The notes under the pieces are model-generated. The model saw only the letters and a program-made list of their open reading frames with translations. It was not told where the DNA came from and did not search any database. A DNA stretch of 64,000 nt, taken from Gelria sp. Kuro-4 (GTDB taxonomy: Bacteria > Bacillota > DTU030 > DUMP01). Positions within the stretch are counted from its first letter, which is position 1, and every line of letters starts with the position of its first letter. Made by a program: the position numbers and the translations under genes. The stretch is taken from assembly GCF_019668485.1 (NCBI RefSeq), contig NZ_AP024619.1:1425001-1489000 (forward strand), given 5' to 3'. Of the stretch, positions 8,005-16,885 are shown in pieces.

Positions 8005-9762
8005 GTGAAGAAGCTCCTTTCGGGGGACGAGGCCATCGCCCGCGGCGCCTATGAATATGGGGCCACGTTCGCGACGGCCTACCCGGGGACTCCAAGTACG
8101 GAGATTCTAGAGAACCTCATCCCGTACAAAGAGATCTATGCCGAGTGGTCCCCCAACGAGAAGGTGGCCTTGGAAGTTGCCCTGGGCGCTTCCCTGGCCG
8201 GTGCCCGCACCATTGTGTCCATGAAACACGTGGGGCTTAACGTGGCAGCCGATCCCCTCTTTACTGCCGCCTACACCGGAGTTAACGGAGGCCTGGTGGT
8301 CGTCTCGGCCGATGAACCGAGCCTCCACAGCTCCCAGAACGAGCAGGACAACCGTAACATCGCACCCTTCGCCAAGATCCCCATGCTCGAGCCCAGCGAC
8401 AGCCAGGAAGCCAAGGACCTGGTGGGCGAGGCCTTCCGGATCAGCGAAGAGTTCGACACCCCGGTGCTTCTCAGGATCACCACCCGCATCGCCCATGCCA
8501 AGGGGCTCGTCGAGTGCCACGAGCGCCAGGAGGTCCCGCTCAAGGAGTACAAAAAAGATGCGGCCAAGTACTGCATGGTCCCGGCCAACGCCATGAAGCG
8601 GCGGGTTTTTGTGGAAGAACGGACGCGCCGCCTGGCCGAGTTCGGCGAGACCTTCCCGTGGAGCCGCATCGAGTGGGGCGATAAGGCGGTCGGCATCATT
8701 ACCAGCGGCATCAGCTACCAGTATGCCAAAGAGGTTTTTGGGGACAAAGCCTCCTACCTCAAGCTCACCCTCACCTGGCCGCTACCGGAAAAACTCATCC
8801 GCGAGTTTGCGGCCGGCGTCGAGAAGCTCTATGTCATCGAAGAACTCGACCCCTTCCTCGAGACTCACATCAAGGCCCTGGGCATCCCTGTGGTGGGCAA
8901 AGACATTGTGCCCAATATGTATGAGCTTTCCGCGGACATCCTGCGTCAGAAGTTCTTCGGCGGCGCGCCGGCACCTAACCCGGTGGCCGGCGTCAACGTG
9001 CCGCCCCGGCCACCTGTCCTCTGCGCCGGGTGCCCGCACCGGCCTGTCTTCTACATCCTCAAGAAGCTGCGCGTGCCGGTGATGGGCGACATCGGCTGCT
9101 ACGGCCTTGGCCTACAGCCGCCGCTGGAGGCGGTGGACACCACCGTCTGCATGGGCGCCAGCGTCGGCATGGCCCATGGCTTCCAAAAGGCCAGCGCCTG
9201 GAGCGGGCTCAGCCGCAAGGCCGTCGGTGTCATCGGCGACTCCACCTTCTTCCACGGCGGCATGCCGGGCTTGGCCGACATGGTCTTTAACAAAGGCGGC
9301 GGCGTGCTCGTCGTGCTGGACAACCGTACCACCGCCATGACCGGCCACCAGCCGCACCCCGGCACCGGCATCACGGCCAAGGGTGAACCCACCGAGGAGA
9401 TTAAGATCGAAGACGTCGTACGCGCCATGGGCGTAAAAGACGTCGCCATCGTCGACTCCTACGACCTTAAAGCCGTGGAGACGGCCCTGCGCCACGCCCT
9501 GGAGTTCGACGGTCCCTCCGTGGTCATTTGCCGCCGGGCCTGCGCCCTCCTCAAGGGGCTCCCCAACCTGGGCAAGGCTGTCATCAACCAAGAAAAGTGC
9601 ACCCAGTGCCATGCCTGCCTCAGAACCGGCTGCCCGGCCCTGGTGAGCCACCCGGACGGGAGCGTCACCATCGATCCGAATGCCTGCAACGGCTGCTTTG
9701 TCTGCGGCCAGGTCTGCGCCTTTGGTGCCATCGAAAAAGCAGGGGGTGGGGAGCGTGGCTAA
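8005..9762 (+). CDS. iorA: Indolepyruvate ferredoxin oxidoreductase, alpha subunit
   Basis: The 585-residue protein has an N-terminal pyrimidine-binding domain (TAYPGTPSTEI near residues 28-38), a thiamine-diphosphate domain (GDIGCYGLG, CMGASVGMA, GDSTFFHGGMPG, LDNRTTAMTGHQ) and a C-terminal pair of 4Fe-4S motifs (CTQCHACLRTGCP, CNGCFVCGQVC). It oxidatively decarboxylates aryl- or branched 2-oxoacids to acyl-CoA and passes electrons to ferredoxin. The GTG start follows AAAGGGGGAAG. It overlaps iorB by eight bases. The location behind ptb suggests amino-acid fermentation with energy recovery through acyl phosphate. Confidence 0.95.
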   Translation: MKKLLSGDEAIARGAYEYGATFATAYPGTPSTEILENLIPYKEIYAEWSPNEKVALEVALGASLAGARTIVSMKHVGLNVAADPLFTAAYTGVNGGLVVVSADEPSLHSSQNEQDNRNIAPFAKIPMLEPSDSQEAKDLVGEAFRISEEFDTPVLLRITTRIAHAKGLVECHERQEVPLKEYKKDAAKYCMVPANAMKRRVFVEERTRRLAEFGETFPWSRIEWGDKAVGIITSGISYQYAKEVFGDKASYLKLTLTWPLPEKLIREFAAGVEKLYVIEELDPFLETHIKALGIPVVGKDIVPNMYELSADILRQKFFGGAPAPNPVAGVNVPPRPPVLCAGCPHRPVFYILKKLRVPVMGDIGCYGLGLQPPLEAVDTTVCMGASVGMAHGFQKASAWSGLSRKAVGVIGDSTFFHGGMPGLADMVFNKGGGVLVVLDNRTTAMTGHQPHPGTGITAKGEPTEEIKIEDVVRAMGVKDVAIVDSYDLKAVETALRHALEFDGPSVVICRRACALLKGLPNLGKAVINQEKCTQCHACLRTGCPALVSHPDGSVTIDPNACNGCFVCGQVCAFGAIEKAGGGERG

Positions 9763-10342
9763 AGTCACGAACGTCCTCCTGGTCGGCGTCGGCGGCCAGG
9801 GCACCATCCTCGCGACCCGTGTGCTGGCCGGCGTCCTCATGCAGGAAGGCTACGACGTAAAGATGTCCGAGGTGCACGGCATGTCCCAGCGCGGCGGCAG
9901 CGTAGTGACCTTCGTTCGCTACGGCGACAAAGTCAATTCCCCGCTGGTGGAAAAGGCCACGGCCGACCTCATCCTGGCCTTCGAGAAGCTGGAGGCCCTG
10001 CGCTACCTGCCCTATCTCAAGCCGGAGGGGACCCTGGTAGTGAACGACCTGGCCATCCTGCCTGCGCCGGTGCTCCTGGGCAAGGCGGAGTACCCGTACA
10101 ACGCCCTTGACATCCTGGGGCAGAAGGTAAAGGATCTGGTGGTGGTGGACGCCGCCAAGCTGGCCGAGGAGAAAACCGGTAACGCCCGCACCCAGAACAT
10201 TGTCCTCTTAGGTGCCCTGGCCAAGCGCCTGGGCATCGCCCCCGGCACCTGGGAGAAGGCCGTCAGCGAAAACGTCCCCCCGCAAACCGTTGACGCCAAC
10301 CTCAAGGCGTTCTGGGCCGGCTGGGACCGGGGTCAGGTATAA
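9755..10342 (+). CDS. iorB: Indolepyruvate ferredoxin oxidoreductase, beta subunit
   Basis: The 195-residue protein is the gamma-type domain subunit that pairs with IorA. It shows VGVGGQGTILATRVLAG near the N-terminus and EVHGMSQRGGSV. I chose the GTG at 9755, inside the end of iorA, because GGGGGTGGGGAGC lies just before it; the frame is open for 25 codons upstream but without homology. The overlap indicates translational coupling and a 1:1 complex. Transcription probably ends at the hairpin 44 bases downstream. Confidence 0.95.
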   Translation: MAKVTNVLLVGVGGQGTILATRVLAGVLMQEGYDVKMSEVHGMSQRGGSVVTFVRYGDKVNSPLVEKATADLILAFEKLEALRYLPYLKPEGTLVVNDLAILPAPVLLGKAEYPYNALDILGQKVKDLVVVDAAKLAEEKTGNARTQNIVLLGALAKRLGIAPGTWEKAVSENVPPQTVDANLKAFWAGWDRGQV

Positions 10343-10385
10343 ACTTTCCTTCGTTTTTCTCAAAGCTGCGAAAAAGAGCAACTGT

Positions 10386-10415
10386 AGGGCAGGCGATGAG
10401 CCTGCCCTGCTTTTT
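10386..10415 (+). terminator. Rho-independent terminator after iorB
   Basis: GGGCAGGC and GCCTGCCC form an eight-pair stem with a five-base loop, followed by TGCTTTTT. Confidence 0.9.
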
Positions 10416-10444
10416 ACTCTCGCTTTTTAGTCCGTCGGCGATGA

Positions 10445-10702
10445 CGGACTGGGAACGGGTGGGCGCCCAGATGGTCACAATCCAGCAAACCTTTCTGCCG
10501 CGCCTGTCGGGCCCGGTACTTCTGTGGCGGCGGATGCCACGCCAACGCCGATCTCTTTCACGGCGACCCTCATCAACCCTGCGAACCGGGCTGCGCCCAG
10601 GCGCGCAATCGGGTGGAGTGCGCCCTGTACCGGAAAGCAGTGCTCGAGCTGGGCGGAAAGCGGGAACCACTGGCGAAGGCAAAGAGTCTCCCGATGACAT
10701 AA
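10445..10702 (+). pseudogene. 5'-truncated remnant of a SPASM-domain radical-SAM peptide maturase
   Basis: One frame, opened by a TGA at 10442-10444 and closed by TAA at 10700-10702, encodes 85 residues with no in-frame start in its first part. It contains CRACRARYFCGGGC, the CX2CX5CX3C signature of SPASM auxiliary clusters. HANADLFHGD, GCAQARNRVEC and ALYRKAV follow, matching the C-terminus of SCIFF-type six-cysteine peptide maturases. The radical-SAM core (CX3CX2C), about 350 residues in intact relatives, is missing: directly upstream are a stop codon and the iorB terminator. No SCIFF-like precursor peptide is seen nearby. I read it as a decayed gene end, not a functional gene. Confidence 0.75.
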
Positions 10703-10710
10703 TAAGTAGA

Positions 10711-10747
10711 ACCCGGGGGCCGTATGGCGTACCCCGGGCCGGGTTTT
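10711..10747. terminator. GC-rich hairpin between the maturase remnant and the SorC gene
   Basis: CCCGGGG and CCCCGGG flank a 13-base loop, followed by CCGGGTTTT on the plus strand. It lies just past the maturase remnant and 12 bases beyond the 3' end of the opposing regulator gene, so it could end transcription in either direction. Confidence 0.6.
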
Positions 10748-10758
10748 AATTGCGGTGT

Positions 10759-11772
10759 TTAGATTTTCTCTATTGGGAATAGACGCTTGTTGCAGGTTTG
10801 CGAATAACTTTGCGAAGTTGATACCTGACCCTGGAGGGCGGCGGTGGCGGTGGCGGCGTCGGTGATGAGAACATCGATATAGCCGCCGCGCAGAGCGCCG
10901 AGGAGACTCTGCCCTTTGCCCAGGCCGGCGGCCAGGGCGATGACGCAGGGGATGCGCCGCAGTTCCTGGAGTGACAGCCCGATGGTGCGCGCGTCCAGGT
11001 CCGGGTCGCACACGCGGCCGTTGATATCGAAGTAACGCGAGCAGATATCGCCTACGGCGCCTTTGGCCTTGAGCGCGGCGATGTCCGCGGCGCTGAAGTA
11101 ACCGGCCTGCACGAGAACGGACTCCGGACCGGGAACGCCCACGCTGACGAGCGCCTTGGTGGCGCGGCGGCCGAGCTCCAGGACGCGGGCCAGGCGGTCG
11201 TCCCGCATGAAGGCGGCGCGAATCTCCGGGCTCCCGACAATGTCAGGGCAGGGGAGGGTGTAAGCCTCCGCCTGCAGGCGCCGCGCCAGGCCTTGGACAA
11301 TATCGGCGGCGTGGTTGCGGGTATTGGCGTTGTCCACACCACCGTTCAGTTGCACCACCGTGCTCCCCGGGAGCGGCAGGGCGGGGAAAACACGTACCAA
11401 TTCGTACAGCGAGGTGCCCCAGGACACGCCGATGGTATCGCCCGGCGTGAGAAAGCGGGGAACGAAGGCCGCCGCCTCTTGTGCGACGGCCTGTTTGATC
11501 AGCATGTCGTCGAGGGCGGGTGCCGGGGCCACGCGCACCGCCCGCAGCCTAAAGCGCGCGGCCAGTTCATTCTCGAGTTTCGCGAGATCGGCGTGGGGAT
11601 CAAGGATGAGGACTTTAACCAGGCCTTGCTCCCGGGCCTCCTTGAGAAGACGTGAGACCTTGGGACGGGAAAGGCCCAGCCGACCGGCAATCTCGTTTTG
11701 GGTGAGGTTTTGTTCGTAATAAAGGTGCGCGATCTCTAAGAGCAGTCGCTCCTCCGTCCTTGTTCCCACCAT
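10759..11772 (-). CDS. SorC/DeoR-type sugar-binding transcriptional regulator
   Basis: The 337-residue protein has an N-terminal helix-turn-helix (LTQNEIAGRLGLSRPKVSRLLKEA, about residues 22-45) and a SorC-type sugar-phosphate binding domain (GVSWGTSLYELV, QLNGGVDN, VSVGVPGPES, GDICSRYFDINGR). Such regulators respond to phosphorylated sugars. It is the last gene of a four-gene minus-strand unit, three bases after deoC. The palindromes before the first gene of that unit resemble the Bacillus DeoR-type operator, so self-contained regulation by the kinase or aldolase substrate is likely. Confidence 0.88.
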   Translation of the reverse strand: MVGTRTEERLLLEIAHLYYEQNLTQNEIAGRLGLSRPKVSRLLKEAREQGLVKVLILDPHADLAKLENELAARFRLRAVRVAPAPALDDMLIKQAVAQEAAAFVPRFLTPGDTIGVSWGTSLYELVRVFPALPLPGSTVVQLNGGVDNANTRNHAADIVQGLARRLQAEAYTLPCPDIVGSPEIRAAFMRDDRLARVLELGRRATKALVSVGVPGPESVLVQAGYFSAADIAALKAKGAVGDICSRYFDINGRVCDPDLDARTIGLSLQELRRIPCVIALAAGLGKGQSLLGALRGGYIDVLITDAATATAALQGQVSTSQSYSQTCNKRLFPIEKI

Positions 11773-11775
11773 CGC

Positions 11776-12447
11776 TTAGTGAATTCCAGCCTCCTCAGCT
11801 TCCTTGATGATTTGCACGCCGCTGCTGGCGCCCAGGCGAGTGGCTCCGGCCTCGATCATGGCCTGAGCGTCGCGGAAGGTCCGAATCCCGCCGGCGGCTT
11901 TCACGCCGATGTTAGGCCCCACGGTCTGCCGCATCAGCCGCACGTGTTCCGGCTTGGCGCCGGCCGGGCCGAACCCGGTGGAGGTCTTGACAAACCCGGC
12001 GCCTGCTGCTACGGCGGCCTGACAGGCGCGCACGATCTCCTCGTCGGTAAGGTAACACGTTTCCAGGATGACCTTTACCAGCGCCGTCCCCGCCGCCTGG
12101 ACGACGGCGCGGATGTCGTTTTCCACCCGGTCCCAGCCGCCGGCCTTGACCGCGCCGATATTCAGCACCATGTCCAGCTCGTCGGCACCGTTTGCCACGG
12201 CTTCCCCGGCCTCAGCGGCTTTGACTAAACTCGTGGTCACCCCCAGGGGAAAGCCGATGACGGTGGCCACCTTCACCGCTGTTTCCTTGAGTTCCTCCTC
12301 GGCCAGCTTGACATAACACGGCTGCACGCAGACAGCGCCGAAGCCGTGCTCTTTGGCTTCTTGACAGAGAGCCCGGATCGCCGCCGGCGTGGCGGTGGGC
12401 TTGAGCAGGGTGTGATCGATCATCCGAGCGAGTTCTTTAAGCTGCAT
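11776..12447 (-). CDS. deoC: Deoxyribose-phosphate aldolase
   Basis: The 223-residue protein matches DeoC, which splits 2-deoxyribose 5-phosphate into glyceraldehyde 3-phosphate and acetaldehyde. Residues expected for the Schiff-base mechanism are visible: Asp92 in ELDMV, Lys154 in FVKTSTGFG and Lys183 in VKAAGGIRT. The partners here are an FGGY kinase and a zinc dehydrogenase rather than nucleoside phosphorylases or phosphopentomutase. It may therefore act on another deoxy- or keto-sugar phosphate; the family chemistry is secure, the substrate is not. Confidence 0.93.
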   Translation of the reverse strand: MQLKELARMIDHTLLKPTATPAAIRALCQEAKEHGFGAVCVQPCYVKLAEEELKETAVKVATVIGFPLGVTTSLVKAAEAGEAVANGADELDMVLNIGAVKAGGWDRVENDIRAVVQAAGTALVKVILETCYLTDEEIVRACQAAVAAGAGFVKTSTGFGPAGAKPEHVRLMRQTVGPNIGVKAAGGIRTFRDAQAMIEAGATRLGASSGVQIIKEAEEAGIH

Positions 12448-12455
12448 CTTACCAA

Positions 12456-14006
12456 CTATGCTCCTTCCACGTGGTGCACCAGCTCATGCATGAGCTCCTT
12501 CATCCGCGGATAGCCGGCCACATACTGCCGGTAGAAAAACTCATAGGCCGCGTGCGCCTCAGGGTCGGGTTCAATTCTATCGGTTATCGTGACCATCTTA
12601 CCGGCGGCTTCTTCCACATTCCGGTAGGCACCGGCTGCTACAGCAGCGCACACGGCCGTCCCTAACGTGGAGGCCTCGCCGACCTTGGTAAGGTAGATCG
12701 GCACGCCGCTCACATCGGCGTGGATCTTGAGCCAGAGCTGGCTCTTCGTACCGCCGCCGCAGGCATAAATCTCCTGCACATGGAAGTTCGAGGCGGCGAA
12801 GGTGTCCAGAATGTGGCGCGTACCGAAGGCCGTCCCTTCGTAGGCCGCGCGTAGCAGGTGGGCCAGGCCGTGCTTTAAGCTGAGGCCCCAGATCATCCCG
12901 CGGGCCAGCGGGTCCCGCAGGGGGGTACGGTTACCCTGGAAATAGTCCAGCATGACCAATCCCTCGGCACCGGGCGGCAGGGCGGCCGCTTTCGCGTCCA
13001 AGAGCTCAAAGACATTTTTCCCTTGTTCCTTGGCCTCGCACTCTTCACGGTAGGCAAAGTTCTCCCTGAGCCAGGAGATCACGGAGCCGCTGGAGACCTG
13101 GCCGCCTTCAATCAACCAGGCCCCGCGCACCACAGCCTCGGGGTACGGCCCCCAAATGCCGGGGTCATAGACGGGTTCGCTGGAGAGGGCCAGGTGCACG
13201 GTAGAAGAGCCGATGATGAGCGCCAAGCGGCCGGGGCGCACCACGTTGAGTCCGAACATGGCAGCGTGGGCGTCGATGCCGCTCTGGCCCACGGCTATGC
13301 CCCCGGGAAGCCCCAACTCGGCGGCGGCCGCCGGCGTGAGCCGGCCTACCTGGTCACCCATAAAGAGGACGCGCTGCGGCCACTTGGCGAGGATGTCGTC
13401 CAGTCCTACAGCCGACAGGAACTCCGCATTCCAGCCACCCTCAGATTGAACGTAGTTCCACTTACAGGTGGCGTTGCACACCGATGCCGTCCACTTGCCG
13501 CTCAGCTTCCAGGTGAGCCAGTCGGTGCTCTCAACAATGCGCGCTGCCTTATGGTACACCTCAGGTTCGCTTTCCTTGAGCCAGAGCGCTTTGGGCACCA
13601 TCCATTCCACTGCATCCTGTCCACCTACATATTTTAGCACCGGATGGCGACTGGCGGCAATCGTTTCCACCTGCCGGTGCGCGCGGCTGTCCATCCAGAG
13701 AATGGCGCGACGCAGCGGTGTGCCGTCTTCTGTAACAGGTACCACAGTGGAGGAAGTGCCGTCGACGCTGATGCCGATGATGTCGGCGGGGTTGACCCCG
13801 CTTCTTTCCAGACAGGCGCGCACGGTAGCTACGGTGGCGGTCCACCAATCTGCGGCCTCCTGCTCGGCCCAGCCGGGCTTAGGGAAGTAGGTGGGGTACT
13901 CGTAGGTGGCGAAGACGACCGGGTTTCCTTCCAGGTCAAAGATGCCGGAACGCAGACTTTGGGTACCGGAGTCGATGCCGATGACATACGGGGGCTGCGG
14001 GCTCAT
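12456..14006 (-). CDS. FGGY-family carbohydrate kinase
   Basis: The 516-residue protein has the FGGY two-lobed fold: [16 protein letters not shown] near the N-terminus, [31 protein letters not shown] (catalytic Asp region), [21 protein letters not shown] and a C-terminal [11 protein letters not shown]. It phosphorylates a sugar or sugar alcohol with ATP. Family members that look alike act on xylulose, ribulose, gluconate or erythritol. The GTSST/GQSG variants do not match a standard xylulokinase well enough to name it. It lies nine bases before deoC, so its product is probably the aldolase substrate or leads to it. Confidence 0.88.
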   Translation of the reverse strand: MSPQPPYVIGIDSGTQSLRSGIFDLEGNPVVFATYEYPTYFPKPGWAEQEAADWWTATVATVRACLERSGVNPADIIGISVDGTSSTVVPVTEDGTPLRRAILWMDSRAHRQVETIAASRHPVLKYVGGQDAVEWMVPKALWLKESEPEVYHKAARIVESTDWLTWKLSGKWTASVCNATCKWNYVQSEGGWNAEFLSAVGLDDILAKWPQRVLFMGDQVGRLTPAAAAELGLPGGIAVGQSGIDAHAAMFGLNVVRPGRLALIIGSSTVHLALSSEPVYDPGIWGPYPEAVVRGAWLIEGGQVSSGSVISWLRENFAYREECEAKEQGKNVFELLDAKAAALPPGAEGLVMLDYFQGNRTPLRDPLARGMIWGLSLKHGLAHLLRAAYEGTAFGTRHILDTFAASNFHVQEIYACGGGTKSQLWLKIHADVSGVPIYLTKVGEASTLGTAVCAAVAAGAYRNVEEAAGKMVTITDRIEPDPEAHAAYEFFYRQYVAGYPRMKELMHELVHHVEGA

Positions 14007-14023
14007 CCCATAGGCCTCCTTCC

Positions 14024-15085
14024 TTATTTCTCTTCCCCGTGGGGGAAGAACATGACCTTACCGAAGTAGGCGCGCCGTTCGTACATCATCTGGAAGGCAT
14101 CCTTTAGTTCCGGTAGGGGCAGGCGGTGCGTGATGATCGGGGCGGTCTTAAGCTGTCCGGTGTCCATAAACTCCAGAGCCACCCGCCAGTCGTTTTCGCT
14201 GAGGCTGGCGAAGGAGGAGTTCCAGGAACCGTGCAGGGTGAGTTCGTAGCGCAGGAGGTGTTCCACGGCCTCGGGGGAAAGCGGCAGATCTGTGTGCGAG
14301 ATGCCGCCGAAGACGGCATGACCGCGTTTGGCGAGCAGGCGGAGCGCCTGGTCCTGCGTGATTTTATTGCCGGCGAACTCAATGGCATGGTCCGCCCCGC
14401 CAAGGAGTTCCTGGACTTTTTTCACTGGGTCTTCTTCCCGGCCGTTGATCGCGTAGTCCGCGCCCAGGTCCTTGGCCACGGCCAGCTTTTCCGGGAAGAT
14501 GTCGACGGCCACCACCTTACCGGCACCGAGGAGTTTGGCCCACTCCAGCGCCAGCAGGCCGATCGGCCCGATGCCGAGCACCACCACACTTTGCCCGGGC
14601 TGGAGGGGTAGACGGCGGATGGCATGGAGCGCCACGGCCGCCGGGTCGGTCATGGCGGCGGCCTCAAAGGGGACGCCTTTCGGGAGAGGCAGCACATTGC
14701 CGGCCCATACCTTCACGTACTCGGCATAGGCACCGTCCGTACGGGAGCCAAGGTAGTTGTAATGCTCGCACAGCTGATAGTGGCCCAGACGGCAGTAGTC
14801 ACAGGTGCCGCAGGGGAGCAGCGGGATCACGGTGACCCGATCCCCGACCCGGCAGTTCGCAACATCCGGTGCTGCGGCCACCACCTCGCCGGCAAACTCG
14901 TGGCCGCAGATGGTGGGGTAGTGGTAGGTTCCAGTTTTCATGAGGCGGGAAATGTCAGAGCCGCAGACCCCGACCGCCCGCACCTTCACTAACACTTCAC
15001 CTGGACCGATCTCCGGCACTGGCACCTCTTCGTACCGCAGGTCGGCCGGCGCGTATAGGTTCCAGGCCCACATCTTATTGCGCAT
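14024..15085 (-). CDS. Zinc-dependent medium-chain alcohol/polyol dehydrogenase
   Basis: The 353-residue protein is of the sorbitol/galactitol-phosphate dehydrogenase group. Catalytic zinc ligands Cys41, His62 and Glu63 (CGSD, GHE) and the structural zinc cysteines 92, 95, 98 and 106 are present. VVLGIGPIG is the NAD-binding loop. I start at the ATG at 15085, preceded by AAGGGGG; the frame stays open 21 codons upstream but those codons run through the operator palindromes. As the first gene of the unit it probably oxidises a polyol or sugar to the ketose used by the FGGY kinase. Confidence 0.88.
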   Translation of the reverse strand: MRNKMWAWNLYAPADLRYEEVPVPEIGPGEVLVKVRAVGVCGSDISRLMKTGTYHYPTICGHEFAGEVVAAAPDVANCRVGDRVTVIPLLPCGTCDYCRLGHYQLCEHYNYLGSRTDGAYAEYVKVWAGNVLPLPKGVPFEAAAMTDPAAVALHAIRRLPLQPGQSVVVLGIGPIGLLALEWAKLLGAGKVVAVDIFPEKLAVAKDLGADYAINGREEDPVKKVQELLGGADHAIEFAGNKITQDQALRLLAKRGHAVFGGISHTDLPLSPEAVEHLLRYELTLHGSWNSSFASLSENDWRVALEFMDTGQLKTAPIITHRLPLPELKDAFQMMYERRAYFGKVMFFPHGEEK

Positions 15086-15099
15086 GCCAGCAACCCCCT

Positions 15100-15129
15100 T
15101 GAACAAATGTTCACCAATGAACGTTGGTG
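15100..15129 (-). promoter_or_regulatory. Paired palindromic operators for the dehydrogenase-kinase-deoC-sorC unit
   Basis: TGAACAAATGTTCA (15100-15113) is a perfect 14-bp palindrome. It abuts CACCAA-6-TTGGTG (15112-15129), a second inverted repeat that also holds TGAACG. The first resembles the Bacillus DeoR operator core (ATTGAACAAAATTTCAAT); DeoR is a SorC-family protein like the regulator encoded at the end of this unit. The sites lie directly upstream of the ribosome binding site of the first gene. Confidence 0.65.
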
Positions 15130-15278
15130 CTAGAAGAATATTCACCACTACATGTCAGTATTCCTGCTGGGAGAGCGGTTGTTTTTCTGGAGGATATTCC
15201 CAAGGGGTGGTCTGGTCTAGAGGGAACAGCCTAAGAATAGGAATTCTAAAGGGAAATGGGCAAAAGGAGGTGTGCAGG

Positions 15279-15815
15279 GTGGAACTTCCGCGGGTGCGGG
15301 CGAAGGTACCGCGGGTTTTGGGGGAGGCCCGCGAGGTGCAGCGGGCGGCACGGCTGATCGTGTTCATTGTCCTTTCTGCGTTGGGGGCGATGGCCAAGGT
15401 GCCGGGGCCGTTGGGGGCGGTCACCCTGGATGCGGCGCCGAGCTACTTCGCGGCCTTGGCCTTCGGCTGGGGTGAAGGGGCCTTGGTGGCAGGACTGGGT
15501 TCGCTGCTCAGTGCGCTCATTTCCGGTTTCCCGCTGGGTGTTCTGGTACATGTTTACGCCGCCGTCCAAGCGGCCCTCTGGGCGACCTGTTTGCGCCTGG
15601 CCTACGAACGGGGTGGGCCCGTGCTGGCCATGCTGGCCACCATCTTCCTGGCCGGCGTGGTGGCGGCTGCGCTCTCCTGGCCGCTGGGCGGGCAGGCGTT
15701 GGTGACGAGTTCGCTGGCTCCTTTCATCGTCGCTGCGGCGGTGAATGTGATGCTCGCCATGGCGGCTTACGTCTTTCTCATGCGCAGCAAGGTGGTGTAC
15801 GTGCGGCGGCGGTGA
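15279..15815 (+). CDS. ECF-type transporter S component-like membrane protein
   Basis: The 178-residue protein has a basic N-terminus and about five hydrophobic segments (roughly residues 25-45, 55-85, 90-110, 118-140 and 150-170). This size and topology fit substrate-binding S components of energy-coupling factor vitamin transporters. The frame is open far upstream, but GTG at 15279 follows AAAGGAGG at the right distance. No ATPase or T component is near, so it would share a common ECF module. The substrate cannot be told. It reads away from the polyol operon and ends at a terminator before glpR. Confidence 0.65.
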   Translation: MELPRVRAKVPRVLGEAREVQRAARLIVFIVLSALGAMAKVPGPLGAVTLDAAPSYFAALAFGWGEGALVAGLGSLLSALISGFPLGVLVHVYAAVQAALWATCLRLAYERGGPVLAMLATIFLAGVVAAALSWPLGGQALVTSSLAPFIVAAAVNVMLAMAAYVFLMRSKVVYVRRR

Positions 15816-15831
15816 GCGGCAGCCGCCCGCT

Positions 15832-15856
15832 GCCCGGGGTAACCCGGGCTTTTATT
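15832..15856 (+). terminator. Rho-independent terminator after the ECF-like gene
   Basis: GCCCGGG and CCCGGGC flank a four-base loop; TTTTATT follows. Confidence 0.85.
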
Positions 15857-15943
15857 CTTGCCTGGTTATTACGGTGATTGCTGCATCGAGCATAAAGTGA
15901 ATAAGATGTTACCATAAATGATCACAAGATCTAAAATATGTTA

Positions 15944-15972
15944 TTGCAAAATGAACAACAAAGTGCTACGAT
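15944..15972 (+). promoter_or_regulatory. Probable sigma-A promoter of glpR
   Basis: TTGCAA (15944-15949) and TACGAT (15967-15972) are separated by 17 bases in an unusually AT-rich stretch. Transcription would start about 90 bases before glpR. The AT-rich flank upstream (15885-15945) could hold regulator sites, but no clear dyad was found. Confidence 0.65.
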
Positions 15973-16068
15973 GTCCTTAGGGAGCAGGTCCAGCGAGAAC
16001 TCGCTCGAAGAAAATGGACGGCTTGGCGCGGCGCAAAAAAGGCGCCGCCGCACAGGGGGTGGGGTAGC

Positions 16069-16827
16069 ATGCTGCCGATAGAACGGCGCCGCCGGATCCT
16101 GGAGCTTCTAAGCAAGAACGGTACCATTACGGTAGCGGAATTGGTAGAAAAGTTTGACGTCGGTGAGGCGACGATTCGACGCGACCTCCGTTACCTGGAG
16201 AAAAACTACGGCGTAGTGGTGACCTACGGTGGGGCGCACCTGCCGCATTACGGGATGCTGCAGGAGTTTCCCCTTACCCAGAAAACGCTCATCAACACAG
16301 AGCAGAAGAACCTCATTGCCCAAAAAGCAGCGGCCTTGGTCCAAGAAGGGGACTCCATTGGCCTCAATGCGGGCAGCACGGTGGAGTTGATTTTGGACTA
16401 TCTGCCCAAGCTGACGGCGCTGACGGTGGTGACACTGTCCCTCAACGTCGCCGTGCGGGCCGCAAAGATTCCTTACGTCAATTTGGTTTTGCCCGGCGGG
16501 GTGTTTCGCCGCACTTCATATGAATTTTGCGGCAGCCACGCCGAGCGTTTTTTGTCTACCTTGAGCGTGGACAAGGCCTTCATCGGTGCCTCGGCGGTTT
16601 CACTGGAAAAGGGTGTTACCCACCCGGTGCTGGAGGAGGTGCCGCTCAATCGGCTTATGATGGAGATCGCCCGCGAGAAGTACTTGGTGGTGGACTCCTC
16701 CAAGTTTGGGCGGGTGGCTTTCGGCCAGTTCGCGCGCTTGGAGGAGTTTACGGGCTTCATCGTGGACGACGACTTCCCGGCCGACATGCGCGCCTATGCT
16801 GCCGCCCACGACATCAAGGTAATCTAG
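16069..16827 (+). CDS. glpR: DeoR/GlpR-family regulator of the glycerol operon
   Basis: The 252-residue protein has the DeoR N-terminal helix-turn-helix with ERRRRILELLSKNGTITVAEL and VGEATIRRDLRYLE. A DeoRC sugar-phosphate sensor follows (GLNAGSTVELI near residue 103, TLSLNVA, GGVFRR, VDKAFIGA, VVDSSKFG). It is the first gene before the glycerol genes and probably represses them until a glycerol-derived phosphate binds. The name glpR rests on this context; the regulator is not otherwise distinguishable from other DeoR sugar regulators. Confidence 0.85.
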   Translation: MLPIERRRRILELLSKNGTITVAELVEKFDVGEATIRRDLRYLEKNYGVVVTYGGAHLPHYGMLQEFPLTQKTLINTEQKNLIAQKAAALVQEGDSIGLNAGSTVELILDYLPKLTALTVVTLSLNVAVRAAKIPYVNLVLPGGVFRRTSYEFCGSHAERFLSTLSVDKAFIGASAVSLEKGVTHPVLEEVPLNRLMMEIAREKYLVVDSSKFGRVAFGQFARLEEFTGFIVDDDFPADMRAYAAAHDIKVI

Positions 16828-16885
16828 GCGCGGGCTTGCAGCTTAAAGAACAGTCCAGTCTGGGAGCGAAGACGGGGGGAGAAAC

